From assembly GCF_001645185.1 (NCBI RefSeq), contig NZ_LXTQ01000020.1, forward strand, positions 293,670 to 357,669: a stretch of 64,000 bases of DNA, given 5' to 3'. Shown in pieces: positions 27,523 through 37,390 of the stretch. Both the position numbers and the translations under genes were made by a program. The stretch's first letter is position 1. Every line of letters begins with the position of its first letter. The stretch comes from Methylobacillus sp. MM3 (GTDB lineage Bacteria > Pseudomonadota > Gammaproteobacteria > Burkholderiales > Methylophilaceae). The notes below the pieces were generated by a model. It did no database searches. It was given only the letters and a program-made list of their open reading frames with translations, and was not told where the DNA came from.

Positions 27523-27957
27523 ATGAAACTGAATACCCTCAAGCCTGCAGAAGGCAGCAAACACGCCAAGCGTCGCGTCGGTCGCGGTATTGGCTCGGGC
27601 CTGGGCAAGACCGCAGGTCGCGGTCACAAGGGTCAGAAGTCCCGTACCGGTGGTTTCCACAAGGTGGGCTTCGAAGGCGGTCAAATGCCGATCCAGCGTC
27701 GCCTGCCGAAGCGTGGCTTCGTCTCCTTGACCAAGGATGACACCGCCCGCGTGCGTACCAGCGAACTGGTGGCTGTGGCTGCAGATACGATAGACCTGTT
27801 GGCGCTGAAGCAGGCGAATGTCGTTCCTGCTGCCGCTCGCGCAGTCAAGGTATACCTGTCCGGCGAAGTGACCCGTGCGATTACCGTGCAAGGCCTGGTG
27901 CTGAGCAAGGGTGCGCGTGCGGCGATCGAAGCTGCCGGCGGCAAGATTGCAGAGTAA
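27523..27957 (+). CDS. rplO: 50S ribosomal protein L15
   Basis: A 144-residue late-assembly protein. The N-terminal glycine- and arginine-rich extension ([21 protein letters not shown]) precedes the globular domain. The ATG abuts the rpmD stop. Confidence 0.96.
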   Translation: MKLNTLKPAEGSKHAKRRVGRGIGSGLGKTAGRGHKGQKSRTGGFHKVGFEGGQMPIQRRLPKRGFVSLTKDDTARVRTSELVAVAADTIDLLALKQANVVPAAARAVKVYLSGEVTRAITVQGLVLSKGARAAIEAAGGKIAE

Positions 27958-27964
27958 GTAAGCC

Positions 27965-29290
27965 TTGGCTGCGGATAATTCTCTGTTCGGTGCCGTTGGC
28001 AAGATGAGCGAGCTGAAAAGCCGTCTGCTCTTCGTGCTAGGGGCCTTGGTGGTGTTTCGGCTGGGCGCGCATATTCCCGTGCCGGGCATTGATCCTGTGA
28101 AGCTTGCTGAGTTATTCCAGCAGCAGAGCACGGGTATCCTGGGCATGTTCAACATGTTCTCGGGTGGTGCCTTGTCGCGGTTTACCGTATTTGCGCTCGG
28201 AATCATGCCGTACATCTCGGCTTCCATCATCATGCAATTGCTGACGGTGGTGTCTCCGCAGCTGGAGCAGTTGAAGAAGGAAGGCGAAAGCGGTCGCCGC
28301 AAGATCACCAAGTACACGCGATACGGGACGTTATTCCTGGCTTTGTTCCAGGCCTTCGGTATTGCGATTGCTCTTGAGGGACAGGCTGGCCTGGTGCTGG
28401 ATCCGGGCGTCATGTTCCGCCTGACTACGATTGTCACTTTGGTGAGCGGCACGATGTTCCTGATGTGGCTGGGTGAGCAGATTACCGAGCGTGGTATTGG
28501 CAACGGTATTTCGATCATTATCTTTGCCGGTATCGTTGCCGGTCTGCCGCAAGCCATCGGCGGAACGCTCGAATTGGCCCGGACGGGTGCATTCTCGATC
28601 CCATTGGTGCTGTTCCTGTTCGCTGCAGCGATTCTGGTGACTGCCTTTGTCGTGTTTGTAGAGCGCGGCCAGCGCAAGATTACCGTGAATTACGCCAAGC
28701 GTCAGGTTGGACGCAAAGTGTTTGGCGGGCAGTCGACTCACTTGCCGCTGAAGCTGAACATGGCTGGCGTTATTCCGCCGATCTTTGCTTCGAGCATTAT
28801 CCTGTTCCCGGCCACCTTGGCGGGATGGTTCGGCAGCGGCGAAAACATGAGCTGGCTGAAGGATATCGGCTCGACCTTGTCACCCGGACAGCCCTTGTAT
28901 GTGGTTCTGTATGCAACTGCAATCGTGTTTTTCTGTTTTTTCTATACGGCGCTGGTCTTCAACCCCAAGGAAACTGCAGATAACCTGAAAAAGAGTGGTG
29001 CGTTTGTTCCGGGCATTCGTCCAGGTGAGCAAACTGCGAAATACATTGATCGAATCATGGCGCGTTTGACACTGGTGGGTGCCGTATATATCACCGCTGT
29101 GTGTCTGTTGCCGGAAATCCTGATCGTGAAGTGGAATGTGCCGTTCTATTTCGGTGGCACTTCACTGCTGATCATTGTTGTGGTCACCATGGATTTCATG
29201 GCGCAAGTGCAGTCCTACATGATGTCGCACCAGTATGAAAGCCTGCTGAAAAAGGCCAACTTCAAGGGCGGCGCAGTAGCGCCACGCTAA
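27965..29290 (+). CDS. secY: preprotein translocase subunit SecY
   Basis: A 441-residue channel-forming membrane protein with ten hydrophobic segments. [10 protein letters not shown] lies in the plug region and [29 protein letters not shown] in the cytoplasmic loop. I start it at TTG 27965 because that gives the usual ~14-residue lead before ELKSRLLF. The upstream site is weak, and ATG 28004 is the alternative. Confidence 0.95.
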   Translation: MAADNSLFGAVGKMSELKSRLLFVLGALVVFRLGAHIPVPGIDPVKLAELFQQQSTGILGMFNMFSGGALSRFTVFALGIMPYISASIIMQLLTVVSPQLEQLKKEGESGRRKITKYTRYGTLFLALFQAFGIAIALEGQAGLVLDPGVMFRLTTIVTLVSGTMFLMWLGEQITERGIGNGISIIIFAGIVAGLPQAIGGTLELARTGAFSIPLVLFLFAAAILVTAFVVFVERGQRKITVNYAKRQVGRKVFGGQSTHLPLKLNMAGVIPPIFASSIILFPATLAGWFGSGENMSWLKDIGSTLSPGQPLYVVLYATAIVFFCFFYTALVFNPKETADNLKKSGAFVPGIRPGEQTAKYIDRIMARLTLVGAVYITAVCLLPEILIVKWNVPFYFGGTSLLIIVVVTMDFMAQVQSYMMSHQYESLLKKANFKGGAVAPR

Positions 29291-29304
29291 GTAAACGGAA
29301 AGAT

Positions 29305-29523
29305 ATGGCCAAAGAAGATACGATTGAAATGCAGGGCGAGGTGTTGGAGAACCTTCCCAACGCCACATTCAGAGTCAAGCTGGAAAATGGCCATGTAGTG
29401 CTGGGACATATCTCTGGCAAGATGCGCAAGCATTACATCCGTATCCTGCCAGGCGACAAAGTGACTGTTGAGTTGACGCCATACGATTTAACCCGCGCAC
29501 GAATTACTTTCCGTGCGAAATAG
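29305..29523 (+). CDS. infA: translation initiation factor IF-1
   Basis: A 72-residue OB-fold protein ([40 protein letters not shown]). It binds the A site during initiation. Its place between secY and rpmJ is common outside enterics. Confidence 0.96.
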   Translation: MAKEDTIEMQGEVLENLPNATFRVKLENGHVVLGHISGKMRKHYIRILPGDKVTVELTPYDLTRARITFRAK

Positions 29524-29547
29524 TTAGAGAAGCGAGAGGTATAGGAA

Positions 29548-29661
29548 ATGAGAGTTCGAGCATCGGTAAAGGCATTATGCCGCAACTGCAAGGTTATTCG
29601 CCGTCGCGGTGTAGTGCGTATCATTTGTACAGACCCGCGCCATAAACAGCGTCAGGGCTAA
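29548..29661 (+). CDS. rpmJ: 50S ribosomal protein L36
   Basis: A 37-residue protein, [20 protein letters not shown] followed by a [17 protein letters not shown] tail. It has the zinc ligands C11, C14, C27 and H32. AGGAAA lies close before the ATG. It is the last gene of the spc cluster. Confidence 0.95.
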   Translation: MRVRASVKALCRNCKVIRRRGVVRIICTDPRHKQRQG

Positions 29662-29674
29662 TTGTCAGCGTTGA

Positions 29675-29703
29675 TTGCATAGCCAACGGTAAGCTGCTAA
29701 AAT
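29675..29703 (+). promoter_or_regulatory. candidate alpha operon promoter
   Basis: TTGCAT (29675-29680), 17 bases, TAAAAT (29698-29703), followed by GGCTTTTTT. It lies between rpmJ and rpsM, the E. coli spc/alpha boundary. The predicted leader to rpsM is short, about 33 bases. Confidence 0.4.
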
Positions 29704-29742
29704 CGCTGGCTTTTTTGAATCTGCCATTATTGGAGTAAGTGC

Positions 29743-30105
29743 ATGGCCCGGATAGCAGGGGTAAATATCCCGAATCATAAGCATGCCGAGATCGCGTTGA
29801 CCGCGATCTATGGCATTGGTCGCAACACGGCAAAGCAAATCTGTCTGGCTGCGGGTGTTTCCGCAACCACCAAGATCAAGGATCTGAACGACGCAGAAGT
29901 TGAAAAGCTGCGCGACCAGATCGCGAAGCTGAAGGTCGAGGGCGACCTGCGCCGTGAAGTTTCGATGAACATCAAGCGTTTGATGGATCTCGGCTGCTAT
30001 CGTGGCGTGCGTCATCGTCGTGGTCTGCCGGTTCGTGGCCAGCGCACCAAAACTAACGCTCGGACGCGCAAGGGTCCGGTCAAGCCGATCAAGGCATCCA
30101 AGTAA
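29743..30105 (+). CDS. rpsM: 30S ribosomal protein S13
   Basis: A 120-residue head protein contacting the P-site t[23 protein letters not shown] opens it, and [18 protein letters not shown] is the basic tail. It is the first gene of the alpha cluster. Confidence 0.97.
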   Translation: MARIAGVNIPNHKHAEIALTAIYGIGRNTAKQICLAAGVSATTKIKDLNDAEVEKLRDQIAKLKVEGDLRREVSMNIKRLMDLGCYRGVRHRRGLPVRGQRTKTNARTRKGPVKPIKASK

Positions 30106-30118
30106 GGAATAATGCGAC

Positions 30119-30508
30119 ATGGCTAAAGCTAACGTACGCGTACGCAAGAAAGTTAAGAAGAACATCGCCGAGGGCATTGCCCACGTGCATGCTTCTTTCA
30201 ATAACACCATCATTACCATTACCGACCGTCAGGGCAATGCATTGTCTTGGGCGACGTCGGGTGGTGCTGGCTTCAAGGGCTCCCGTAAGAGCACCCCGTT
30301 TGCGGCACAGGTTGCAGCTGAAGCAGCTGGCAAGGCTGCGCAGGAGTGTGGCGTCAAGAATCTGGAAGTGCGCATCAAGGGCCCGGGCCCTGGTCGCGAA
30401 TCTTCGGTCCGTGCGCTGAATGCGGTAGGTTTCAAGATCACCAGCATTACCGACGTAACGCCGGTTCCGCATAACGGTTGCCGTCCGCCCAAAAAGCGCC
30501 GGATCTAA
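30119..30508 (+). CDS. rpsK: 30S ribosomal protein S11
   Basis: A 129-residue platform protein. [20 protein letters not shown] and the C-terminal [13 protein letters not shown] are hallmarks. Confidence 0.97.
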   Translation: MAKANVRVRKKVKKNIAEGIAHVHASFNNTIITITDRQGNALSWATSGGAGFKGSRKSTPFAAQVAAEAAGKAAQECGVKNLEVRIKGPGPGRESSVRALNAVGFKITSITDVTPVPHNGCRPPKKRRI

Positions 30509-30520
30509 AAGGAGAATACC

Positions 30521-31150
30521 TTGGCTAGAAATCTCGATCCCAAGTGCCGTCAGTGCCGCCGCGAAGGCGAAAAGCTCTTCCTCAAGGGAGAGAAGTGCTT
30601 CACCGACAAATGTGCTATCGAAAAACGTAACTTCCCTCCTGGCCAGCATGGTCAGAAGCGTGCTTCCCGTTTGTCCGACTATGGCGTCCAGCTGCGTGAA
30701 AAGCAGAAGGTGCGTCGTATTTATGGCATTCTGGAAGGCCAGTTCCGTGGCTATTACGCTTCTGCTGATCGCCAGAAGGGCATTACCGGCGAAAACCTGC
30801 TGCAACTGCTGGAGTGCCGTCTGGATAACGTGACCTATCGCATGGGTATCGGTGCTTCCCGCACCGAGGCTCGTCAGATCGTTCGTCACAACAGCATCAA
30901 GGTGAATGGCAAGCGCGTCAACATTCCGTCCTACCAGGTCAAACCGGGTGACGTGATTGAAGTGGCTGACCGTTCCAAGCAGCAGCTGCGCATCAAGGGT
31001 GCTGTTGAGGCTGCGGAACAACGCGGCTTCCCCGAGTGGCTGGAAATGGACGTCAAGGCGCTCAAGGGCACCTTCAAGGCCAAGCCGCAACGCGATGAGC
31101 TGCCGTCCACCATCAATGAACACTTGGTGGTTGAGCTCTACTCCAAGTAA
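30521..31150 (+). CDS. rpsD: 30S ribosomal protein S4
   Basis: A 209-residue assembly initiator. It starts at TTG 30521 ([20 protein letters not shown]) after AAAGGAGA. Four cysteines (C9, C12, and CFTDKC further on) in the N-terminal part could bind zinc. The S4 RNA-binding domain ([20 protein letters not shown]) follows. S4 represses alpha operons in E. coli. Confidence 0.96.
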   Translation: MARNLDPKCRQCRREGEKLFLKGEKCFTDKCAIEKRNFPPGQHGQKRASRLSDYGVQLREKQKVRRIYGILEGQFRGYYASADRQKGITGENLLQLLECRLDNVTYRMGIGASRTEARQIVRHNSIKVNGKRVNIPSYQVKPGDVIEVADRSKQQLRIKGAVEAAEQRGFPEWLEMDVKALKGTFKAKPQRDELPSTINEHLVVELYSK

Positions 31151-31175
31151 TAGCTAGGACCGTAAGGATTAAGTC

Positions 31176-32162
31176 ATGCAAAACAGTCCGACTGAATATC
31201 TGAAGCCGCGCGTCGTTGACGTCGAGGTGATCTCGCCTGTGCGTGCACGGGTGACTCTGGAGCCGATGGAACGTGGCTTCGGCTACACGCTGGGTAATGC
31301 CTTGCGTCGTGTGTTGCTGTCTTCGATCCCTGGCTTTGCCATTACCGAAGTCCAGATCGACGGCGTGGTGCATGAATACTCCACCATCGACGGCGTGCAG
31401 GAAGACGTGGTCGATATCCTGCTGAATCTTAAAGGCGTTGCCCTTAAGCTGCACAGCAAGAGCGAAGTGGTGTTGACTCTGAACAAGTCTGAAGAGGGTG
31501 TGGTTACCGCTGGTGATTTCGACACCGGTCACGATGCCGAAATCATCAATCCGGGTCACGTGATTGCTCACCTCACCAAGGGCGGCAAGCTGAGCCTGCA
31601 AGCCAAGATCGAGATGGGCCGTGGTTACCAGCCCGTCCCGGCGCGTCAGAAGGCTAACGATGAGGACCACGCGATTGGTTTCATCATGGTGGATGCTCTG
31701 TTCAGCCCGATCACCAAGGTCAGCTATCACGTCGAAAGCGCTCGTGTCGAGCAGCGTACCGACCTGGACAAGCTGGTCATGGATGTCGAGACCAATGGCG
31801 TGATTGATCCTGAACAAGCAATTCGTGATGCTGCTCGCATCCTGATGGGTCAACTGGCAGTGTTCGCGGATCTGGAAGGCGCGCCGGCTGAAGTTGAAGT
31901 CAAGCATGCACCTCAGGTCGATCCGACTCTGCTGCGTCCGGTGGATGATCTGGAACTGACCGTGCGTTCGGCGAACTGCCTGAAAGCAGAAAATATTTAT
32001 TACATTGGTGACCTGATCCAGCGCACCGAAAACGAATTGTTGAAGGCACCTAACCTGGGCCGCAAGTCGCTGAACGAGATCAAGGATGTTTTGGCATCCA
32101 AGGGTCTGACGTTGGGCATGAAACTGGAAAACTGGCCGCCGGTTGGCCTGGAAAGAGTGTGA
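31176..32162 (+). CDS. rpoA: DNA-directed RNA polymerase subunit alpha
   Basis: A 328-residue subunit. The N-terminal dimerisation domain contains [18 protein letters not shown]. The C-terminal domain has [14 protein letters not shown], whose arginine (about residue 264) corresponds to E. coli R265, which contacts UP elements and activators. Its position between rpsD and rplQ is standard. Confidence 0.98.
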   Translation: MQNSPTEYLKPRVVDVEVISPVRARVTLEPMERGFGYTLGNALRRVLLSSIPGFAITEVQIDGVVHEYSTIDGVQEDVVDILLNLKGVALKLHSKSEVVLTLNKSEEGVVTAGDFDTGHDAEIINPGHVIAHLTKGGKLSLQAKIEMGRGYQPVPARQKANDEDHAIGFIMVDALFSPITKVSYHVESARVEQRTDLDKLVMDVETNGVIDPEQAIRDAARILMGQLAVFADLEGAPAEVEVKHAPQVDPTLLRPVDDLELTVRSANCLKAENIYYIGDLIQRTENELLKAPNLGRKSLNEIKDVLASKGLTLGMKLENWPPVGLERV

Positions 32163-32172
32163 GGATAATATC

Positions 32173-32562
32173 ATGCGTCATCGCGTAAGCAATCGTAAAC
32201 TGAACCGTACCAGCAGCCACCGCAAGGCCATGTTGCAAAACATGACCAACTCCCTGCTGAAGCACGAGATCATCAAGACCACACTGCCGAAAGCCAAGGA
32301 ACTGCGCAAGATCGCCGAACCGCTCATCACCTTGAGCAAGAAGGCAACTGTGGCTAATCGTCGCCTGGCTTTCGACCGTCTGCGTGATCGTGACATCGTC
32401 GTCAAGTTGTTCGATGAACTGGGCCCGCGTTATCAGACCCGCAACGGTGGTTACCTGCGTATCCTGAAGTGCGGCTTCCGTCAGGGCGACAATGCGCCGA
32501 TGGCACTGGTTGAACTGGTGGATCGTCCGGATGTTGCAGCAGAGGCAGTCGCTGCGGAGTAA
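32173..32562 (+). CDS. rplQ: 50S ribosomal protein L17
   Basis: A 129-residue protein. It starts [20 protein letters not shown] at 32173; an in-frame start 30 bases earlier overlaps rpoA and is not used. It is the last gene of the ribosomal superregion. Confidence 0.96.
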   Translation: MRHRVSNRKLNRTSSHRKAMLQNMTNSLLKHEIIKTTLPKAKELRKIAEPLITLSKKATVANRRLAFDRLRDRDIVVKLFDELGPRYQTRNGGYLRILKCGFRQGDNAPMALVELVDRPDVAAEAVAAE

Positions 32563-32584
32563 TCCGAGGTTCTAGCTCTTATGC

Positions 32585-32614
32585 AAAAAAGCCAGTCGCA
32601 TGACTGGCTTTTTT
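32585..32614 (+). terminator. terminator after rplQ
   Basis: A-run, GCCAGTC (32591-32597), GCAT loop, GACTGGC (32602-32608), then six T. It is a strong intrinsic terminator with a symmetrical A/T flank, so it could work on both strands. It ends the alpha operon. Confidence 0.9.
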
Positions 32615-32632
32615 GTTTTCTGGGAGGCGATC

Positions 32633-33358
32633 GTGATTCTGTTGTTTACGGATTTTGGTTCCAGCGATATTTACGTCGGCCAGGTCAAGGCCAAGCTGAC
32701 CAGCCTTGTTCCGACAGCATGTGTGATCGATCTTTTGCATGATGTGCCGAATTTCGATGCGTGCGCAGGCGCGTATCTTCTGGCGGCATTGCATGAAAGC
32801 CTGCCATTGAATTCCGTCACGATGGCAGTCGTGGACCCGGGTGTCGGCAGCGCTCGCCAGCCGGTAGTCGTTGAAGCTGATGGTCGCTGGTATGTCGGGC
32901 CTGATAACGGATTACTTTCAGTTGTCGCCGGGCGTGCAGAGACTGCTCGGGTGTGGCGTATCAACTGGCTGAATCCGCATGTGAGTGACTCGTTTCATGG
33001 GCGGGATATATTTGCGCCTGTCGCCGCGATGCTCGAACGGCAGGAGTGGTCGCCGGAAGTGTTGAATCCAATAGAGTGTCTGGACGTGATACTGGATACG
33101 CATGGGGTTGAGAAAGTCATCTATATCGATCACTACGGCAATGCGATGACCGGTATCTCCGGAAAAAACATTAATGATGCAGCCGTGCTGAATCTGGAGG
33201 ATCAATCCTTCCGCTACGCACGCGTGTTCTCGGAGGTGCCGGCGGGGGATGCATTCTGGTATCGAAACAGTATTGGCCTGGTAGAAATTGCCATGAATTG
33301 CAGGAGTGCAGCCCGGGCGCTGAACATCACGGTGGGCGATGCTGTACGATGGAGCTGA
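32633..33358 (+). CDS. S-adenosyl-L-methionine hydrolase (SAM hydroxide adenosyltransferase family)
   Basis: A 241-residue cytoplasmic protein of the DUF62 family, which includes SAM hydrolases and the fluorinase/chlorinase enzymes. ILLFTDFGSSDIYVGQVKA, VDPGVGSARQPVVVEADGRW, GPDNGLLS and SFHGRDIFAPVAA are family segments. The hydrolase activity is assigned by homology: water replaces the halide and gives adenosine and methionine. I use GTG 32633, five bases after GGGAGG. The ATG at 32600 lies inside the rplQ terminator stem and is unlikely. Confidence 0.85.
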   Translation: MILLFTDFGSSDIYVGQVKAKLTSLVPTACVIDLLHDVPNFDACAGAYLLAALHESLPLNSVTMAVVDPGVGSARQPVVVEADGRWYVGPDNGLLSVVAGRAETARVWRINWLNPHVSDSFHGRDIFAPVAAMLERQEWSPEVLNPIECLDVILDTHGVEKVIYIDHYGNAMTGISGKNINDAAVLNLEDQSFRYARVFSEVPAGDAFWYRNSIGLVEIAMNCRSAARALNITVGDAVRWS

Positions 33359-33363
33359 TGCGG

Positions 33364-33594
33364 TTATAGCTTGATGAAGCGCTGCACGCTTGCATCGTCG
33401 AAAGGCCAATCGAGTTCGGCATTGTTGTCATCACGTCTCAGAACGGGAATGCGCGTGCCATAGCGCTGCAGAAGCGCGTCCTCATCGGCAATCTCAATGC
33501 CATGCCATGACAGATGTGCCCGTGTGAGTATCGACTCTGCTTCTTCGCATAAGTGACAGTATTCAGTTCCGTACAAAATCAGGTTGTGTGTCAT
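33364..33594 (-). CDS. glutaredoxin-like protein
   Basis: A 76-residue protein with a thioredoxin fold. MTHNLILYGTEYCHLCEEAE carries the redox pair C13-x-x-C16, RIPVLRR includes the cis-proline, and LDWPF is near the C-terminus. These small proteins (glutaredoxin 2 / DUF836 type) may act in thiol exchange; the partner is unknown. It converges with the upstream gene, six bases apart. Confidence 0.8.
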   Translation of the reverse strand: MTHNLILYGTEYCHLCEEAESILTRAHLSWHGIEIADEDALLQRYGTRIPVLRRDDNNAELDWPFDDASVQRFIKL

Positions 33595-33695
33595 GGATAT
33601 TAAATAGTAAACGATAAAGAAAATTTTACCCTTGCTCCCCGCTGAACACGGTATTTTCTTAAAATGGCGTTTTGCCAGGATATGGCTGCAGAGTT

Positions 33696-35132
33696 ATGGC
33701 TGAGAACGAACAATCCAAGGAAAGCTTGCAGGAGAACCTGCAGCAGGTCATCCATCTGCTGAATAAGCACAGGCTTGTGGAGGAGCTCGTCCATAAGCAG
33801 GACATGCCCAAGCATTCCCTCGTCGAGTCGCTGGTACACAAGCAAAACCTGGTAGAGCTGCAAAAGAGGCTGGATGAGCTGCACCCCGCCGACGTGGCTT
33901 ACATCCTCGAAGCCTTGCCGATTGAAGAGCGCTTGCAGGTCTGGGATCTGGTCAAGGCTGAGCGCGACGGTGAAATTCTGCTGGAAGTATCGGATGCCGT
34001 CCGTCAGACGCTGATCGCCGACATGGACAGCGATGAGCTGCTGGCCGCCGCCGAGCAGCTCGATACCGACGAAATCGCCGACCTCGCGCCCGACTTGCCG
34101 CAGGATGTGTTGCAGGAGCTGATGGTCACGCTGGATTTCCAGAACCGGCAGCGGCTGCAGTCGGCGATGTCCTATCCCGAATACACGGTTGGGGCATTGA
34201 TGGACTTCGATATTGTCACGATCCGTGAGGATATTTCGCTCGAAGTCGTGCTGCGCTACCTGCGTCGCATCGGAAAGCTGCCAGACCATACCGACAAGCT
34301 GTTCGTCGTGGATCGTGAAAATCGCCTGCGCGGCGTGCTGCCTCTGAAACGCTTGGTGGTGAACGATCCCGAGATGAGTGTGGAAGAGGTCATGGCGGAC
34401 GACGCCGTAGTTTTTCACCCGCAGGAAGAGGCCAGCGACGCGGCTCAGGCATTCGAACGGTATGACCTGGTGACGGCACCCGTGGTGGACGACAACAACA
34501 AGCTGGTCGGCCGGCTGACGGTGGATGCGGTGATGGACTTCATTCGTGAGGAATCGGAAAGCGAAGTCCTGTCGCTGGCCGGCTTGCGCGAGGAAGAAGA
34601 TATATTCGCTTCAGTCTGGAAGTCGCTGCAAAACCGCTGGACATGGCTGGCGATCAATCTGATTACCGCTTTCATCGCTTCGCGCGTAATTGGGTTGTTC
34701 GAAGGTTCCATTGAGAAAATCGTCGCGCTGGCGGCGCTTATGCCTATCGTGGCAGGTATCGGCGGCAATTCCGGCAATCAAACCACGACGATGATCGTGC
34801 GCGGTCTGGCGCTGGGGCAGATCAGCGCACACAATATGCGCAATCTCTTCATGAAGGAAATGGGCGTCGGACTGCTGAATGGACTGGTTTGGGGCAGCGT
34901 GCTCGGTTTGGCGGCTTTCGCGCTTTACCATAATGCTGCATTGGGTCTGGTAATGACCGGTGCGATGACGCTCAATCTGCTGCTGGCTGCCGTGATGGGC
35001 GTGGGCATTCCCTTGGTGATGACCAAGCTCGGGCGCGATCCGGCTGTCGGCTCCAGCGTGATGATTACCGCGGTGACGGACAGCGGCGGCTTCTTTATTT
35101 TCCTTGGTCTGGCGACCCTGTTCCTGCTCTGA
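33696..35132 (+). CDS. mgtE: magnesium transporter MgtE
   Basis: A 478-residue Mg2+ channel of the inner membrane. It has an N-terminal helical domain, two CBS domains (about residues 135-265) and five hydrophobic segments from about 315. The pore signature GIGGNSGNQTTTMIVRG is near residue 355. The N-terminus carries a near-repeat (LVEELVHKQ and LVESLVHKQ, residues ~26-52). I start at ATG 33696; an upstream TTG gives eight more residues and has no ribosome site. Confidence 0.93.
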   Translation: MAENEQSKESLQENLQQVIHLLNKHRLVEELVHKQDMPKHSLVESLVHKQNLVELQKRLDELHPADVAYILEALPIEERLQVWDLVKAERDGEILLEVSDAVRQTLIADMDSDELLAAAEQLDTDEIADLAPDLPQDVLQELMVTLDFQNRQRLQSAMSYPEYTVGALMDFDIVTIREDISLEVVLRYLRRIGKLPDHTDKLFVVDRENRLRGVLPLKRLVVNDPEMSVEEVMADDAVVFHPQEEASDAAQAFERYDLVTAPVVDDNNKLVGRLTVDAVMDFIREESESEVLSLAGLREEEDIFASVWKSLQNRWTWLAINLITAFIASRVIGLFEGSIEKIVALAALMPIVAGIGGNSGNQTTTMIVRGLALGQISAHNMRNLFMKEMGVGLLNGLVWGSVLGLAAFALYHNAALGLVMTGAMTLNLLLAAVMGVGIPLVMTKLGRDPAVGSSVMITAVTDSGGFFIFLGLATLFLL

Positions 35133-35142
35133 TCGGAAAACT

Positions 35143-36438
35143 ATGCGTGAAATATGGACTGAAGTTGCCTCCGACCTGAGCAGCGATGCCGCCTATTGGC
35201 AACTGGCAATTGTAGGCGCAAGCCTGCTGCTTGCCTGGGCAATAAACAAACTGGTGCAGATGCAGTTGATGCAGAAGGCGCCTGAAACCTGGAAGGTGGG
35301 CGTCGGCGGGCTCAAACGCGTACTGTTCCCCCTGACTTCACTGGCGTTCGTCTATCTCGGCAAGCTTGTGCTCCAGCACTGGCAGCATACGAGCATCCTG
35401 GCGCTGGCCAGTACCTTGCTCGTGGCCATGGCTCTGGTGCGGCTGGCGGTCTATACGCTGCGTTATATCTTCTCGCCCAGCGCATGGCTCAAGACAACGG
35501 AGAACGCGATCGCCAGCGTCATCTGGCTGGGTGTGGCGCTGCATCTGATCGGTTTTCTGCCGGAAATACTGCGTGCACTGGACGACATCAGTTTTACGGC
35601 GGGTAAAAACCGTGTCAGCCTGCTGCTCATTCTTCAGGCGATGACCACGGTCGTCGTGACAGTAGTCATCGCGCTGTGGCTGAGCCGTCTGCTTGAAAAC
35701 CGGGTCATGCGTGCCGAGCGCATCAATATGAACATGCGCGTTGTGCTGACCAAGCTGCTGCGTGTCGTGCTGACCCTGGTGGGTGTGCTGGCAGCCTTGT
35801 CTGCGATAGGGTTCGATATCACGTTGTTATCCGTATTTGGTGGCGCGCTTGGCGTGGGCTTGGGATTCGGCTTGCAGAAGATCGCAAGCAACTACGTGAG
35901 CGGATTCATCATTCTGCTCGACGAATCGGTGCATCTGGGCGATGTGATGACGATCGACGGCCATTACGGCGTGGTCAACCAGATACGTTCGCGTTATCTC
36001 GTGCTGCGCAAGCTGGACGGGACCGAGGTCGTCATTCCGAATGAAACGCTGATCGGTTCGGCGGTTATCAACCATTCGTTCAGCGATCGCAAGGCGCGTA
36101 TCAATCTGCCGCTACAGATCAGTTATGAAAGCGGGCTGGAGGAGGCCATGAACCTCATGCGCGAAGTTGCGGGACAGCATCCTCGCGTGATGAAGGATCC
36201 AGGGCCGGAAACGCAGATACTGGGGTTTGGCGAGAGCGGTATCGACCTTCAACTGGTATTGTGGATTCCCGATCCGGAAGAAGGATCCGCCAGCCTGAAA
36301 TCGTCGCTTTATCTCGAAATCTGGCATGCCTTTCAGAAACACGGCATAGGCATCCCATACCCGCAACGTGATATTCGTATCGTAGGCAGTTCTCTAAAAG
36401 AGGCACTGCCCACGCCAGACAACAAAAAACCCGCATAA
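35143..36438 (+). CDS. mechanosensitive ion channel, MscS family
   Basis: A 431-residue inner-membrane protein with several hydrophobic segments. The typical pore helix and beta-domain entry lie around residues 232-266 (GGALGVGLGFGLQKIASNYV). It probably relieves osmotic down-shock. The start is ATG 35143, 10 bases after the mgtE stop, after CGGAAAA. The two genes appear cotranscribed. Its TAA stop lies in the loop of the terminator hairpin. Confidence 0.88.
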   Translation: MREIWTEVASDLSSDAAYWQLAIVGASLLLAWAINKLVQMQLMQKAPETWKVGVGGLKRVLFPLTSLAFVYLGKLVLQHWQHTSILALASTLLVAMALVRLAVYTLRYIFSPSAWLKTTENAIASVIWLGVALHLIGFLPEILRALDDISFTAGKNRVSLLLILQAMTTVVVTVVIALWLSRLLENRVMRAERINMNMRVVLTKLLRVVLTLVGVLAALSAIGFDITLLSVFGGALGVGLGFGLQKIASNYVSGFIILLDESVHLGDVMTIDGHYGVVNQIRSRYLVLRKLDGTEVVIPNETLIGSAVINHSFSDRKARINLPLQISYESGLEEAMNLMREVAGQHPRVMKDPGPETQILGFGESGIDLQLVLWIPDPEEGSASLKSSLYLEIWHAFQKHGIGIPYPQRDIRIVGSSLKEALPTPDNKKPA

Positions 36439-36450
36439 GCGGGTTTTTTT
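36424..36450 (+). terminator. bidirectional terminator between mscS-type gene and rpmG
   Basis: A-run (36424-36429), CCCGC (36430-36434), loop ATAA, GCGGG (36439-36443), seven T (36444-36450). The loop contains the TAA stop of the upstream gene. Read on the minus strand it also forms a stem with a T-tail, so it could serve rpmB-rpmG. Confidence 0.85.
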
Positions 36451-36468
36451 GTAGGTCAACCTGGCTGT

Positions 36469-36624
36469 TTATTTCAGCTTGGTTTCCTTGTACATCACGT
36501 GCTTGCGGACAACCGGATCGAACTTCTTGATTTCCATCTTTTCCGGCATGGTGCGCTTGTTCTTGGTCGTGGTGTAGAAGTGACCGGTACCTGCGCTGGA
36601 TTCCAGCTTGATCTTTTCACGCAT
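36469..36624 (-). CDS. rpmG: 50S ribosomal protein L33
   Basis: A 51-residue protein, [20 protein letters not shown] through to VMYKETKLK. It has no cysteines, so it is the zinc-independent form. AGGAG lies before the ATG on the minus strand. It is the second gene of rpmB-rpmG. Confidence 0.95.
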   Translation of the reverse strand: MREKIKLESSAGTGHFYTTTKNKRTMPEKMEIKKFDPVVRKHVMYKETKLK

Positions 36625-36636
36625 GATGAGCTCCTG

Positions 36637-36873
36637 TTAGATCTTTTCGCCGTTGGCGCGCATCTCGGCCAGAACTGCATCGATGCCGTTCTTGTCGATG
36701 GTACGCAGCGCGGCGTTGGTGATGCGCATGCTGACCCAGCGGTTTTCGCTTTCAACCCAGAACTTGCGATTTTGCAGGTTCGGCAGGAAGCGGCGCTTGG
36801 TCTTGTTGTTGGCGTGGGAAACGTTGTTGCCCACCATCGGCTTTTTGCCGGTTACCTGACAGACGCGTGCCAT
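36637..36873 (-). CDS. rpmB: 50S ribosomal protein L28
   Basis: A 78-residue protein. [20 protein letters not shown] and [20 protein letters not shown] are typical. Only one cysteine is present, so it is zinc-independent. It lies 12 bases upstream of rpmG. Confidence 0.96.
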   Translation of the reverse strand: MARVCQVTGKKPMVGNNVSHANNKTKRRFLPNLQNRKFWVESENRWVSMRITNAALRTIDKNGIDAVLAEMRANGEKI

Positions 36874-36937
36874 GGATGTCTCCGAATTTCGAAAAACCGC
36901 TTTTATACCATAAAAGCGCTAAAAGATTCAAGGAAAA

Positions 36938-37390
36938 TCAATGCTTCCCTGTGCTGCCGAAGCCGTTCTCCCCGCGTTCGCTGCTGGGGAATTCCTCGAC
37001 CACGTTGAAATCGGCATGCATTACCGGAACGATGACCAGCTGCGCGATGCGCTCCATCGGGCTCAGCATGAAAGGGGTGCGGCCGCGATTCCAGCAAGAA
37101 ATGAACAACTGGCCCTGATAATCCGAATCGATCAATCCGACCAGATTGCCGAGGACGATGCCGTGTTTGTGCCCGAGTCCGGAGCGCGGCAGTATCATCG
37201 CCGCATAACCGGGGTCGCCGATATGGATTGCCATGCCGGTCGGAATCAGTTCGGTTTCGCCTGGATGCAGTGTCATGACATGCTCGATGCAGGCGCGCAG
37301 GTCCAGGCCGGCGGAACCGGGCGAGGCGTATGCGGGCATATGGGTATGAAGACGCGGATCGAGTAGTTTGAGATCGACTTTGATGGTCAT
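36938..37390 (-). CDS. dut: deoxyuridine 5'-triphosphate nucleotidohydrolase
   Basis: A 150-residue trimeric dUTPase that converts dUTP to dUMP and keeps uracil out of DNA. The family motifs are present: [26 protein letters not shown] and the C-terminal arm [13 protein letters not shown] that closes over the active site. The ATG overlaps the coaBC stop by four bases (ATGA), as in many proteobacteria. Confidence 0.97.
   Translation of the reverse strand: MTIKVDLKLLDPRLHTHMPAYASPGSAGLDLRACIEHVMTLHPGETELIPTGMAIHIGDPGYAAMILPRSGLGHKHGIVLGNLVGLIDSDYQGQLFISCWNRGRTPFMLSPMERIAQLVIVPVMHADFNVVEEFPSSERGENGFGSTGKH

Noticed and set aside
33771..33854. The LVE-LVHKQ near-repeat in MgtE as a sign of a recent internal duplication
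   Set aside because: The two units differ in bases and, as far as I recall, this segment is common in betaproteobacterial MgtE proteins.
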